DNA of 10,241 nucleotides, taken from Acidobacteriota bacterium. Lineage in GTDB: Bacteria > Acidobacteriota > Vicinamibacteria > Vicinamibacterales > 2-12-FULL-66-21. Positions 1 through 8,098 of the stretch are shown piece by piece. The notes below the pieces were generated by a model that had not been told where the DNA came from, ran no database searches, and saw only the letters and a program-made list of their open reading frames with translations. The stretch is taken from the NCBI GenBank assembly GCA_013697225.1, contig JACCXG010000029.1:1-10241 (forward strand), given 5' to 3'. Position 1 is the first letter of the stretch. Every line of letters begins with the position of its first letter. The position numbers and the translations under genes are program-made.

Positions 1-944
1 TCGTACTCGGCCTGCGCCGCTGGACCGATCTTCTTCTTCTCTCCCGGCACCCGTTCCCCCACGTCCTTTCCGTACGGCGACGCATGCTCGATCTCGGCAT
101 TCAGCTCTGCGCCTATCAGCAACGCAACGCCGGAAACGTAGAACCAGAGCAGCAGGACCATCACGCCGCCAATGGCTCCGTAGGTCTCGTTGTAGTTCGC
201 AAAATTCGTCAGATAGAAGCGGAAGCCCAGCGAGCTCAGGAACCACAGCACCGTCGCCAGGATCGAACCGGGCGTGAGCCATACCCAGCTCTGGTCGGCG
301 TCCGGCGCAAAGTAATAGACCATTGCGACCGCTGTCGCGATGAGCAGGAAGATCAGCGGCCACTGCAGAATCTTCCAGGTCCACTCGAAGGCAGCGCCGA
401 GCCCCATCTGGGCGGCAATGCTTTCGGCGAGTGCCGGGCCCGCGAAAATCAGCGTCATGGAAATCAGGATGAACACCGCCAGGGCCACCGTGAGGCCGAT
501 TGCCGTCAGCCGCACCTTCCACCACGGGCGCGACTCGGTGAGGTCGTAGGCGGCGTTCAGCGTGCTGCACACCGCCACAACGGCGCTGGAGGAGCTCCAC
601 AGCGTGAAGAGGAAGGCGATTGTCAGGACCCCCCCGGCATTCCCCTCGGAGATCTTCCTGATCTGATCCACCACGATCTGAACGACATCCCGTGGTGCCA
701 CCTGCCCGAGCATCCCGGCGATGTTGTCCACCAGGTTCTCGACCGGGAAGAAGCTCGCAATGGAGATGAGTGCCAAAAGGGCAGGGAACAGCGCGAAAAA
801 GAAGTAGTAGGCCTGTTGAGCCGCAAGGTTGAACACGTCGTCCGCAAGCGTCTCGTTGAAGGTGCGCTTCAGGAGTTCCGACCAGCTCAGAGGCACGCGA
901 AAGGAGGACAACATGCAGCCAACGAATAGCAAGCGTGCTGCCAT
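1..944 (-). CDS. YihY/BrkB-family (UPF0761) inner-membrane protein, 3' end beyond the window
   Basis: Reading the minus strand from the ATG at 944 gives 314 whole codons running off the left edge without a stop. About six hydrophobic segments are visible, near residues 42-65, 105-130, 146-169, 192-213, 222-245 and 255-280. Family hallmarks are the N-terminal QQAYYFFFALFPALLAL stretch (the usual LAAALAYY..LFPALL element) and the C-terminal NETYGAIGGVMVLLLWFYV followed by LIGAELNAEIE. These place it in the YihY/BrkB family (PF03631); the biochemical role of the family is not settled, and the old RNase BN name is wrong. After the last membrane segment the chain turns hydrophilic and Lys-rich (EKKKIG), a normal cytoplasmic tail that is cut by the window edge. 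ATG 944 is the first start after the in-frame stop at 951-953. It has only a weak GAGAAG upstream, and ATG 914 is an alternative. It is divergent from thiO with about 78 bp between starts. Confidence 0.93.
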   Translation of the reverse strand, partial: MAARLLFVGCMLSSFRVPLSWSELLKRTFNETLADDVFNLAAQQAYYFFFALFPALLALISIASFFPVENLVDNIAGMLGQVAPRDVVQIVVDQIRKISEGNAGGVLTIAFLFTLWSSSSAVVAVCSTLNAAYDLTESRPWWKVRLTAIGLTVALAVFILISMTLIFAGPALAESIAAQMGLGAAFEWTWKILQWPLIFLLIATAVAMVYYFAPDADQSWVWLTPGSILATVLWFLSSLGFRFYLTNFANYNETYGAIGGVMVLLLWFYVSGVALLIGAELNAEIEHASPYGKDVGERVPGEKKKIGPAAQAEY

Positions 945-1026
945 GGCTTCTCATCCGGTGCACAAATGCGCGGTTTGGCCCCTGCATAACGTGCAGTGGG
1001 CACTCCGCCCTATCATCGAAGGATGA
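913..1026 (+). CDS. Possible 37-residue leader peptide upstream of thiO
   Basis: An ATG at 913 follows a strong Shine-Dalgarno (AAAGGAGG at 900-907, 5 nt gap). The 37-codon frame ends in a TGA at 1024-1026 that overlaps the thiO start codon as ATGA, the classic geometry for translational coupling. The peptide (start MQPTNSKRAAMASHPV) has no motif or family that I recognise. Its first ten codons lie antisense to the first codons of the yihY gene, so the ribosome-binding-like sequence may simply be the complement of the yihY Ser-Ser-Phe codons. The competing leaderless model for thiO (-10 at 1011-1016) would exclude it from the thiO transcript. Low confidence as a real gene. Confidence 0.2.
   Translation: MQPTNSKRAAMASHPVHKCAVWPLHNVQWALRPIIEG
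1011..1016 (+). promoter_or_regulatory. Candidate -10 element for a leaderless thiO transcript
   Basis: TATCAT matches five of six bases of TATAAT and ends exactly 6 nt before the thiO ATG, so transcription would begin at or beside the A of the start codon. No convincing -35 is seen 16-19 nt upstream. The same spacing recurs at 8908-8913 and 9514-9519. Confidence 0.45.
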
Positions 1027-2117
1027 GTCGTCGAGAGGATGTCGTCGTCATCGGAGCGGGGATCATCGGGTGTGCGGTCTCGCGCGAGCTTGCGAGGCGC
1101 GGGGCGGCCGTGCGGATGTTCGAGGCGCGGACGGTGGGTGCCGGCGCGACACAGGCATCGGCCGGGATGCTGGCGCCCTACATCGAGGGGCACGCGCGCG
1201 GGACGCTGTTCGAGCTTGGGTTGCGGTCGCTGGCGATGTACGACGAATTTCTCCGGACAGTCTCCGAGGACTCCGAGCTCATGGTGGAGTACCGGCGCTG
1301 TGGCACGCTCGAAGTAGCAACCGATGCCGCCTCGGCCGAGCGCCTTCGCGGGATGGCTGAAGGGGAACCGCTTCTACAGTGGCTCGATCGGGGTGAGGCG
1401 CGCAGTCGCGAAGCGGCGCTCGCCACGTCAATCGAGGGGGCGGTCCTTGCCCCAGGTCACGGCTATGTCGCGGTGCCCCCCCTCATGGACGCTCTCGCCT
1501 GGTCTGCACTTCGCCACGGGGTCCAGATAGAGGCGGCGCACCGGGTCACCGGAGTACGCGTCGACGGTGCCGGGGTCACGATCACTACCGACGACGGGAC
1601 CTCGTGGTCGGCCGGCCGGGCGGTCATTGCTGCCGGGAGCTGGGCCGGGTTCCTCGAGGTGAACGACCCCGCCGCGGCGAGCGTTCGTCCCGTGAGGGGG
1701 CAGCTGCTGAGGCTGCACTGGCGCGGAACTCCGCTCAGTCATATTGTCTGGGGGCCCGACTGCTACGTGGTGCCCTGGCAGGACCGCACCGTCCTTGTCG
1801 GGGCAACAGTGGAAGACGTCGGGTTCGACGAACGGACCACAGCGGCTGGCGTAAGGGATCTGCTCGATGCCGCGTGCGAGCTCCTGCCAGAGACCTGGCG
1901 CGCCACCTTCATCGAAGCTCGTGTGGGGCTCCGTCCGGCCACGCCGGACGGACTCCCCTTCATCGGCGCCTCGACGCTCTCCGACCGGGTGATCTATGCC
2001 ACCGGTCACTACAGGAATGGCGTTCTGCTCGCACCTCTTACGGCAAGCCTGATCGCGGACCTGATCATCGACGGGCACGAGGATCCGGCGCTTGCCGCAC
2101 TGCGGCCGGGGCGGTGA
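1023..2117 (+). CDS. thiO: Glycine oxidase / FAD-dependent D-amino-acid oxidase, ThiO type
   Basis: This 364-residue flavoenzyme of the DAO family oxidises glycine or small D-amino acids to the imine with release of H2O2. In organisms where ThiO serves thiamine synthesis, the iminoacetate made from glycine feeds thiazole formation by ThiG. The N-terminus has the FAD Rossmann motif GAGIIG at residues 11-16 with a terminal acidic residue (MFEA) at the end of strand 2. Next comes ATQASAGMLAPY (43-53), typical of glycine oxidases. The C-terminal part has GLRPATPDGLPFIG (302-315), whose Arg304 matches the substrate-carboxylate arginine of Bacillus glycine oxidase, and GHYRNGVLLAPLTA (328-341), the ThiO signature. 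Length is normal. ATG 1023 is chosen because homologues begin just before the Rossmann fold; a GTG at 996 would add nine unconserved residues. The only purine stretch (GAAGG) directly abuts the ATG. No thi genes are in view, so a broader D-amino-acid role remains possible. Confidence 0.9.
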   Translation: MSRREDVVVIGAGIIGCAVSRELARRGAAVRMFEARTVGAGATQASAGMLAPYIEGHARGTLFELGLRSLAMYDEFLRTVSEDSELMVEYRRCGTLEVATDAASAERLRGMAEGEPLLQWLDRGEARSREAALATSIEGAVLAPGHGYVAVPPLMDALAWSALRHGVQIEAAHRVTGVRVDGAGVTITTDDGTSWSAGRAVIAAGSWAGFLEVNDPAAASVRPVRGQLLRLHWRGTPLSHIVWGPDCYVVPWQDRTVLVGATVEDVGFDERTTAAGVRDLLDAACELLPETWRATFIEARVGLRPATPDGLPFIGASTLSDRVIYATGHYRNGVLLAPLTASLIADLIIDGHEDPALAALRPGR

Positions 2118-2135
2118 CGAGGACCGTTCAACTGC

Positions 2136-2156
2136 CCCTGACGCGAACGCTCAGGG
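2136..2156. terminator. Candidate bidirectional stem-loop between thiO and the efflux operon
   Basis: CCCTGA (2136-2141) and TCAGGG (2151-2156) are perfect inverted repeats around CGCGAACGC, which can itself fold further (GCG/CGC). The right arm contains the stop codon of the RND-TolC gene. The element sits in the 33-bp gap between two convergent genes, where a shared terminator is expected. There is no clear T-tract on either side, so intrinsic termination is uncertain. Confidence 0.4.
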
Positions 2157-5100
2157 ACCGGCGGGGGACTGCGCAGCCGGGCGACCGACGCTCTGCACGC
2201 GTTCGAACCCGACGGCTGCCAGCTGGTAATCGAGGTACGAGCGCTGTTCGTTGTCGCGCGCGACGGCCAGGTCGCGCTGCGCCTGGATCACGAGGAAGCT
2301 CGTGGACATCCCGACCTCGAACCGCTTCTGCTCTGCGTCGAGCCGCTGCTCCGCGAGCTCGCGGCCAAGTCGGGCGGTCTCGATCCGCTGACGGTTCTGC
2401 TCCAGCCGCAACGACGCGTCCCGCACCTCCCGCACGACCGACAGCTCCAGGCTGCGCACCCGCGCGGCGGCCTGGTCCCGCTCGATCTGCGCACGCGCCA
2501 GGTTCGCCTGGTCTGCGGTTCGGCCGATTGGATACGATAGCGTCAGGCCAACGGTCCACGTGGGGTAGTCCGCCCCGAGCACCTGATTGAGGACGGACCC
2601 GAACGACGTGGCCTGTACGCCCGTCACCGTGCCCGGGAACCCGTCGGTGCGTAGCAGGCGGGAGCCTCCCTGCCCGGCAGACAGGTAGGTTGCCTGCGCG
2701 CGCAGATCCGGGAGCGCCTGGTTCCTGGCGAGCGCCACGAATGTATCGCTGTTCTCAATCTGCCGCCGGGCCTGCGCGATATCGGACCGCTCCTCCAGTG
2801 CCCGTCGCACCGCGGCGTCCACGTCCGGGCCGCCTGTGACCCCCGGCTGGCGCTCTGCCGGGTCGATCCGGACGGACCAGTAATCGTCCCGATTCGGGTC
2901 GATCGCGAGCACCCGCAACGCATCTTCCGCCTGCAGGGCCGTCGTGCGCGCCACGATTAGATTCTCCCGCCGCTGCGCCACCTCCGCCTGCGCTGCCACC
3001 AGATCGAGCGGGGGCGACTGGCCGACGTCCACACGTGCGCGGTTGGTCCGTTCGAGCTCCAGCGCGAGATCGAGCGACTGTTGCTGCACCTCCACCGCTG
3101 CCAGCGCCGCCACGAGGGCCCAGTAGGCGGCCTCGGCGTCGGCACTCACCTGGGCGAGCCGCTCCTGAACCTGGATGTCGGCAATGCTGCGATTGCGCCG
3201 CGCGACCTCCACCTGCGCTCTCGCCGGATCCGTCCGGAAATCGCGCAGCAGCGGCTGCGAGAACACGGCCAGCAGTGACGATCCGACCGAGGGAGTGAAG
3301 CTCGTGAACGGATTGTCGGTCGTCAGACGCTGTGAACTGAACGACACGTCGTACGATGCCCCGCCCCATGGCAGCCTCTGCGCCAGGCCGGCTTCACCGG
3401 ACCAGTAGTCGGTCTGGATGCCGGCTTCACCCGAGAACAGGTTGGCTGGCGGCGTCTGGTTGCTGTTCCGCAGCAGCGACGAGGAGAAGGTCGGCAGGAA
3501 TGCCGCCTGTGCCGCCGATACCCGTGCGTCGTTGGCGGCGGGCTCCAGCCTGGTGACTGCGATGTCGGGGTTGTTCTCGAGCGCCAGCCTTACGGCCTCG
3601 TCACGCGTCAGCCTCAGCACTTCCCCTGCCGGGGCTTCCTGCGTTACCTGCGGGAGGGTTGTCGTGACCTGCTGCGCGAGTGCCTGCGCGGGGATCAGCA
3701 GCGTGGCCAGCAGCGCCGCGGTCGCTGCCGCAGGGCGCACGGCGCGCCGCCACCGCCAGAGCCGCAGTCTGGCCGCATCATCGAAGAGCGAGTACGCCAC
3801 GGGGGTGGCCACCAGGGTGAGCACCAGGACGAGCGACTGCCCGCCGATGATGACGAAGCCGATGGCGCGGTTCGTTGCGGAGCCGACACCGCTGGAGAGC
3901 ACCAGGGGAATCATGCCGGCGACGAATGCGAATGTGGTCATCAGTATTGGTCTCAGACGGTCGCGGCTTGCCTGCAGAATTGCCGCATCGCGCTCCATGC
4001 CTCGCTCGCGGAGCTGGTTCGCATGATCGATCTGCAGAATCGAATTCTTCTTGACGACGCCGAACAGGACCAGCAGCCCGAGGGCAGAGTAGATGTTCAG
4101 CGATTGCCCCGTGACGATGATCGTCAGGAGCGCGAACGGCAGCGTCAGCGGGAGTGACAGCAGGATCGTAATCGGATGCAGCCAGGACTCGAACTGAGCC
4201 GCCAGGATCAGATACATGAACACCAGCGACAGCCCGAACGCAACCATGAAGTTCTGCGCCGCGCGTCCGAGCTCGCGCGAGCGGCCGGCAAAGCGTGAGC
4301 TGTAGCCGGGTCCCATGTTGAGCCCGGCGGCGGTGCTCGCCATCAGCTCCATGGGCCCCGTCTGGGAGACGCCAGGCAGCAGCCCTGCGTAGACGGTGAC
4401 CTGCCGCTGCCTGTTCAGGCGGTTGATCTCGGACGCCGATGTGCCCGGTGCGAACTGCGCCACGTTCTCGAGAGGCACGCTGCCCACCTTGCCCGAGGGC
4501 ACCGTGAGCGCTCCGATTGCAGCCGCGGTCCCGCGATGGTCCGCGGCGGCGCGAACGTGCACCTCGTACTGCTCCCCTCCCTCGTTGTACGTGGTGACCT
4601 GGTCCCCTCCGACGAGCAGCCGCAATGCTTCGGCCGCGTCGGAAATCTGCACCCCCAGGTCGGCCGCCTTCGCGCGGTCCAGCTGAACCGACAGCTCCGG
4701 TTTCCCCACGTTCATCGAGGTGTCCACGTCGACCACTCCCGGCTGACTCTTCGCAACGTCTGCAACTGCCGTTGCGTACTCTTCCAGCCGCTTCAGGTCC
4801 GGACCATTGATCGTGAGCTGAATCTCCGCGTTCTGGTTTCCGCCGCCACCGAACGTGGCCACCGGCTGGACGAGCGTGCGCAGGTCTGCGGACACCACCT
4901 GCGGAAGGATTTCCTTCCTCACGTGGTTCATCACCTCGAACTGGTCCCGCTTCCTCGCCTCCACGGGTCTCATTCGCGCGTACACCGTCGCCAGGTTCTG
5001 TGTCCGTGCAGGGTCCCCCGCCACCGACGTGAGCGTGAACTCCACTTCGGGGAGCTGCCGGATGCGCGTGGCCACACGGTTGGCCAGAATCTCCGTGGCT

Positions 5101-6839
5101 TCGAGCGACGTCCCTTCCGGTGCGCGCAGGCTCACCTCGAACTCCGACTGGTCGTCGTTCGGCAGGAAGTTCTTGTTCGCGAGAACGAAGAGCGGAATGC
5201 TGCTCAAGAGAACCGCGGCGGCAACCCCGGTCACAACCGAGCGGTGCGCCAGCGACCACCGGAGCAGAGCGGCATAACCGGTGTCCAGCGGCCTGAAGAA
5301 GCGGGAATCCTTCGAGTGCGCTCCCGCGACCGTGTTCCCATCGGCATCCGTCCGCCGTGGCGACATCTTGATCCAGCGCGCCGCCAGCATCGGCGTCAGC
5401 GTGAAGCTCACGAGCATCGATACGAGGATTGCGAAGGACATGGTGAACCCGAAGCTCGTCATGAACCGGCCGACGATCCCCCCCATGAAGCCAACAGGGA
5501 TGAAGATGGCCACGAGCGAGAGCGTCGTGGCGAGCACGGCCAGGCCGATCTCACGAGTCGCCTCGACGGCAGCCTCGGCGGGGGGCATCCCCTTCTCCTC
5601 CACGAAGCGGTAGATGTTCTCCAGCACGACAATCGCGTCGTCGATCACGATTCCCACGGCGAGTGTCAGCGCAAGCATCGTCATCGAGTTCAGGGTGAAG
5701 CCCTGATACCAGATGAGGCCGAACGTGGCGATGATCGATGTGGGGATGGCGATGGCGGCAATGAGGGTCGAGCGCCAGTTCCAGAGGAACACCAGCACGA
5801 CAAGCGCCGCCAGGATCGATCCGACGATCAGGTGCTCTTCCACCGTGCGGATGGACGCGCGGATGAACTCCGACATGTCCCGCACCACGCGAACGTCGTA
5901 ACCGGCCGGAATCGTCGGTCCGATGTCAGCGAGACGTTCCTTGACGGCATCGACGACCTGCGCGGTATTGGTTCCCGACTGCCGGCGGACGTTCATGAGC
6001 ACGGTGGGCTCGCCGTTGATATTGGCGCTGGTGTCGGCCTGCGCCATCCCGTCTTCGATCCGGGCGACATCGCGCAGGAGAACCGGATGCCCTTCCGTCT
6101 GCCGGACGACGACCTCCCCGAATCCTTCGATTGTCTGGATACGCCCGCGTGTGCGAAGCGTCAGCGCTGTGCCCCCCTGCTCTATGCGGCCGCCCGGAAT
6201 CTCGGCATTCTGCGCCTGCAGGGCACGTGAGACATCGGTCACGGTGAGGTTGTAGGCCTGGAGGCGGGCCGGGTCCAGCCAGAGGTTCACCTGCCGCAGG
6301 CGCCCTCCGGTCACGGTGACCTGGCCCACGCCGGCCACGTTCTCGAGCTGTCGGCGGAGCGATTTGTCGGCGTACTCGGTGATGTCGCGAACCGGCTTCT
6401 TCGCCGAGACGGCAAGCGTCAGCACCGGAGCGGAGTCGGGGTCGAACTTCTCGACCGTCGGCTGGTCGATTGTGCGCGGGAGGGCCGGCAGCACGCGATT
6501 GACCCGGTCACGCACTTCCTGTGCGGCGATGTCGGCGTCCTTCTCGAGGAGGAAGGCGATGACGACCTGCGAGACCCCCTCGGACGACATGGATCGCAGC
6601 TCGTCGATCCCGCTGATCGTGTTGACGGCTTCCTCGATCTTGTCGGTGATCTCGGTTTCGATCTCCTCCGGTGCCGCTCCGGGCAGCCGGGTCGTGACGA
6701 TAACGGTGGGGAAGTCGACCTTGGGGAAACGGTCAACGCCGAGCCGCCCGAACGATACGGCGCCAATGACGGTGAGCGAGAGGATGAGAACCGTCGCGAA
6801 GACGGGCCGCTTGACGGAAATGGAGGCAAGCCACTGCAT
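2151..6839 (-). CDS. RND multidrug-type efflux permease fused in frame to a TolC-like outer-membrane factor
   Basis: One open frame of 1562 residues joins two normally separate proteins. Residues 1-1022 are a full AcrB/HAE1-like permease: first membrane helix after VKRPVFA (about 10-30), two large periplasmic regions, the proton-relay aspartates in GIVIDDAIVVLENIYR (Asp400, Asp401; AcrB Asp407/408), and VKKNSIL with Lys931 matching AcrB Lys940. The last helix ends near YSLFDD (1016-1021). An Arg-rich linker (1024-1035) and a hydrophobic segment ending AQALA (1051-1055) resemble an internal signal peptide. Residues 1056-1562 are a TolC/OEP protein (PF02321 twice) with LTRDEAVRLALENNPDI, a QPLLRDF motif, and long helical repeats. 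A single such chain could supply both inner-membrane motor and outer-membrane duct, perhaps after signal-peptidase cleavage. ATG 6839 has AAGG 8 nt upstream and follows the adaptor gene by 45 bp. Substrates cannot be read from sequence. A sequencing error erasing a stop is the main alternative. Confidence 0.92.
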   Translation of the reverse strand: MQWLASISVKRPVFATVLILSLTVIGAVSFGRLGVDRFPKVDFPTVIVTTRLPGAAPEEIETEITDKIEEAVNTISGIDELRSMSSEGVSQVVIAFLLEKDADIAAQEVRDRVNRVLPALPRTIDQPTVEKFDPDSAPVLTLAVSAKKPVRDITEYADKSLRRQLENVAGVGQVTVTGGRLRQVNLWLDPARLQAYNLTVTDVSRALQAQNAEIPGGRIEQGGTALTLRTRGRIQTIEGFGEVVVRQTEGHPVLLRDVARIEDGMAQADTSANINGEPTVLMNVRRQSGTNTAQVVDAVKERLADIGPTIPAGYDVRVVRDMSEFIRASIRTVEEHLIVGSILAALVVLVFLWNWRSTLIAAIAIPTSIIATFGLIWYQGFTLNSMTMLALTLAVGIVIDDAIVVLENIYRFVEEKGMPPAEAAVEATREIGLAVLATTLSLVAIFIPVGFMGGIVGRFMTSFGFTMSFAILVSMLVSFTLTPMLAARWIKMSPRRTDADGNTVAGAHSKDSRFFRPLDTGYAALLRWSLAHRSVVTGVAAAVLLSSIPLFVLANKNFLPNDDQSEFEVSLRAPEGTSLEATEILANRVATRIRQLPEVEFTLTSVAGDPARTQNLATVYARMRPVEARKRDQFEVMNHVRKEILPQVVSADLRTLVQPVATFGGGGNQNAEIQLTINGPDLKRLEEYATAVADVAKSQPGVVDVDTSMNVGKPELSVQLDRAKAADLGVQISDAAEALRLLVGGDQVTTYNEGGEQYEVHVRAAADHRGTAAAIGALTVPSGKVGSVPLENVAQFAPGTSASEINRLNRQRQVTVYAGLLPGVSQTGPMELMASTAAGLNMGPGYSSRFAGRSRELGRAAQNFMVAFGLSLVFMYLILAAQFESWLHPITILLSLPLTLPFALLTIIVTGQSLNIYSALGLLVLFGVVKKNSILQIDHANQLRERGMERDAAILQASRDRLRPILMTTFAFVAGMIPLVLSSGVGSATNRAIGFVIIGGQSLVLVLTLVATPVAYSLFDDAARLRLWRWRRAVRPAAATAALLATLLIPAQALAQQVTTTLPQVTQEAPAGEVLRLTRDEAVRLALENNPDIAVTRLEPAANDARVSAAQAAFLPTFSSSLLRNSNQTPPANLFSGEAGIQTDYWSGEAGLAQRLPWGGASYDVSFSSQRLTTDNPFTSFTPSVGSSLLAVFSQPLLRDFRTDPARAQVEVARRNRSIADIQVQERLAQVSADAEAAYWALVAALAAVEVQQQSLDLALELERTNRARVDVGQSPPLDLVAAQAEVAQRRENLIVARTTALQAEDALRVLAIDPNRDDYWSVRIDPAERQPGVTGGPDVDAAVRRALEERSDIAQARRQIENSDTFVALARNQALPDLRAQATYLSAGQGGSRLLRTDGFPGTVTGVQATSFGSVLNQVLGADYPTWTVGLTLSYPIGRTADQANLARAQIERDQAAARVRSLELSVVREVRDASLRLEQNRQRIETARLGRELAEQRLDAEQKRFEVGMSTSFLVIQAQRDLAVARDNEQRSYLDYQLAAVGFERVQSVGRPAAQSPAGP
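3675..3749 (-). other. Internal signal-peptide-like segment at the RND/TolC junction
   Basis: Residues 1031-1055 of the fused protein read as a textbook signal peptide: basic n-region (RRAVRP), hydrophobic core (AAATAALLATLLIP) and an Ala-X-Ala type end (AQALA) followed by QQ. RND permeases have 12 helices with the C-terminus in the cytoplasm, so a thirteenth export-directed segment would carry the TolC half into the periplasm with correct topology. Cleavage after Ala1055 is inferred, not shown. Confidence 0.7.
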
Positions 6840-6884
6840 GATCTGAACCTTGAAGCTGAAGTCCTGAACTGTTGCCGATCGAAC

Positions 6885-8087
6885 CTATTGAGGAGCGATC
6901 GGCATGCCGTCGACCACTCGCCCGCGCGGCTCGGAGACGACCTGTTCCCGCTCCGATACCCCGCTGGTGATCTCGACGAACGCTGGGCCCTTCTCGCCGA
7001 CGGTGACGATCCGCTCATCCGCCCGGCCGTTTGCCACCACATACACACGGCTCGTTCCCGCGATCGTTTCGACCGCAGTGTCCGGCACGGTGAGGGCGGG
7101 CGTCGGCGCTTCCTGCTGGATCGCGGCTGTAGCGAACAGCCCCGGCTTCAGCCGGCCATCGGCGTTCTCCGCGACGGCCTCCACCGTGAGCGCGCGCTGG
7201 TCGACCCGAAGAGAGGGGGAGACGAACCGCACCGTCGCGTTGAAGGTTTCGCCGGGATATGCATCCACGCTGAGGCGAACTGCCTGCCCGGCTCTGATTT
7301 GCGCAATCGCCCCTTCCGGCACTGTCAGTTGCACCCGGATGGGACTGATGCTGACTACCGTCGCCACACGGGTGCCCTTGGTCACGTAGTCACCCACGCT
7401 CACAGCGCGCTCCGCAACGAGCCCATTGAACGGTGCGCGGACGGCGGTGTCGGAGACGGCCTTCCGTGCCAGTTCGACCCGCGCGCGTGCGGCCTGCAGC
7501 GACCGGTAGGACTGTTCCGCGCCGTTCCGCGCCACCTTGTGCCCCTGGCGCGCCGCTTCGACCTGTGTGCGGCGCTGGTCGTACTCACTCTGCGAGACGA
7601 CACGGTCCTCGAGCAGGGTCCGTATCCGCGAGAACTCCGCCTCGGCGAGATCGAGTGCGGACTGGGCGTTCATCACCTCCGGCACACGGCGCGGATCGAA
7701 GCCTTGCCCCGGTTCGAGCCCGAGCCGCGCCTCGATCTGTCCTGCGTTCGCCTCCGCCTCCAGCAGCTGAGCGGAGGTTTCAGCTTCAGAGATCCTGACC
7801 AGCAGCGCGCCGGTGGCCACCTGCGTCCCACGTTCCACAGGGGTGCCGGTCACGCGCCCGGCCACTTCGGCGCTGACATCCGCCTGCTCACCGGCCATCA
7901 GCGATCCGGTCACGCGGAGCTGCCGATCGAGCCCACGGCTCTCTACGGTCGAGAGCGCCAGAGCCAGGGGTTCGGCGGTTGCTGCCGGCGCCGCAGCCTC
8001 GGCAGGAGTTCCTGATGAGCACCCCGAGGTCAGCGCTCCCGCGACGACCAGGGCACCAGCTGAGAGAAAGAAATGATGACGACGCAT
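6885..8087 (-). CDS. RND efflux periplasmic adaptor (membrane fusion protein), lipoprotein
   Basis: This HlyD/AcrA-type adaptor should bridge the RND permease and the TolC duct encoded just downstream. With ATG 8087 the protein has 400 residues: signal peptide MRRHHFFLSAGALVVAG and a lipobox-like LTSGC, placing the lipidated cysteine at residue 23. The first half of the lipoyl domain (SAEVAGRVTGTPVERGTQV) is at about 72-90, followed by an Ala/Glu/Arg-rich coiled-coil hairpin (about 103-210), the second lipoyl half (TAVRAPFNGLVAERAVSVG, 215-233), a beta-barrel with VQLTVPEGAIAQI, and a membrane-proximal region with LTVPDTAV. ATG 8087 is preferred because it has GAGG 9 nt upstream and gives a standard signal peptide. 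ATG 8102 overlaps the TetR stop as ATGA and is also plausible; ATG 8126 would give an odd N-terminal extension. It is the second gene of the operon and ends 45 bp before the permease start. Confidence 0.93.
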   Translation of the reverse strand: MRRHHFFLSAGALVVAGALTSGCSSGTPAEAAAPAATAEPLALALSTVESRGLDRQLRVTGSLMAGEQADVSAEVAGRVTGTPVERGTQVATGALLVRISEAETSAQLLEAEANAGQIEARLGLEPGQGFDPRRVPEVMNAQSALDLAEAEFSRIRTLLEDRVVSQSEYDQRRTQVEAARQGHKVARNGAEQSYRSLQAARARVELARKAVSDTAVRAPFNGLVAERAVSVGDYVTKGTRVATVVSISPIRVQLTVPEGAIAQIRAGQAVRLSVDAYPGETFNATVRFVSPSLRVDQRALTVEAVAENADGRLKPGLFATAAIQQEAPTPALTVPDTAVETIAGTSRVYVVANGRADERIVTVGEKGPAFVEITSGVSEREQVVSEPRGRVVDGMPIAPQ

Positions 8088-8098
8088 GTGTGACGACC

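Noticed and set aside
84..929. Long plus-strand open frame (281 codons) opposite the yihY gene
   Set aside because: Its translation is Gln/His/Arg/Gly-rich and low in hydrophobics, with no motif. The minus strand in the same region encodes a clear YihY protein with all family signatures, so this is an antisense shadow in GC-rich DNA.
982..996. Inverted repeat CTGCA-TAACG-TGCAG between yihY and thiO
   Set aside because: Only 5-bp arms; such repeats are common by chance and no regulator gene lies beside it. It could be an operator but nothing else supports that.
3778..5259. Minus-strand 493-codon frame overlapping the RND gene in another phase
   Set aside because: Arg/Gly/Ala-rich low-complexity translation without motifs; it is a frame shadow of the permease.
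4536..6230. Plus-strand open frame of 564 codons inside the RND gene
   Set aside because: Composition is His/Arg/Asp/Glu-skewed as expected for the complement of a conserved RND gene, no domain is recognisable, and the opposite strand is unambiguous.
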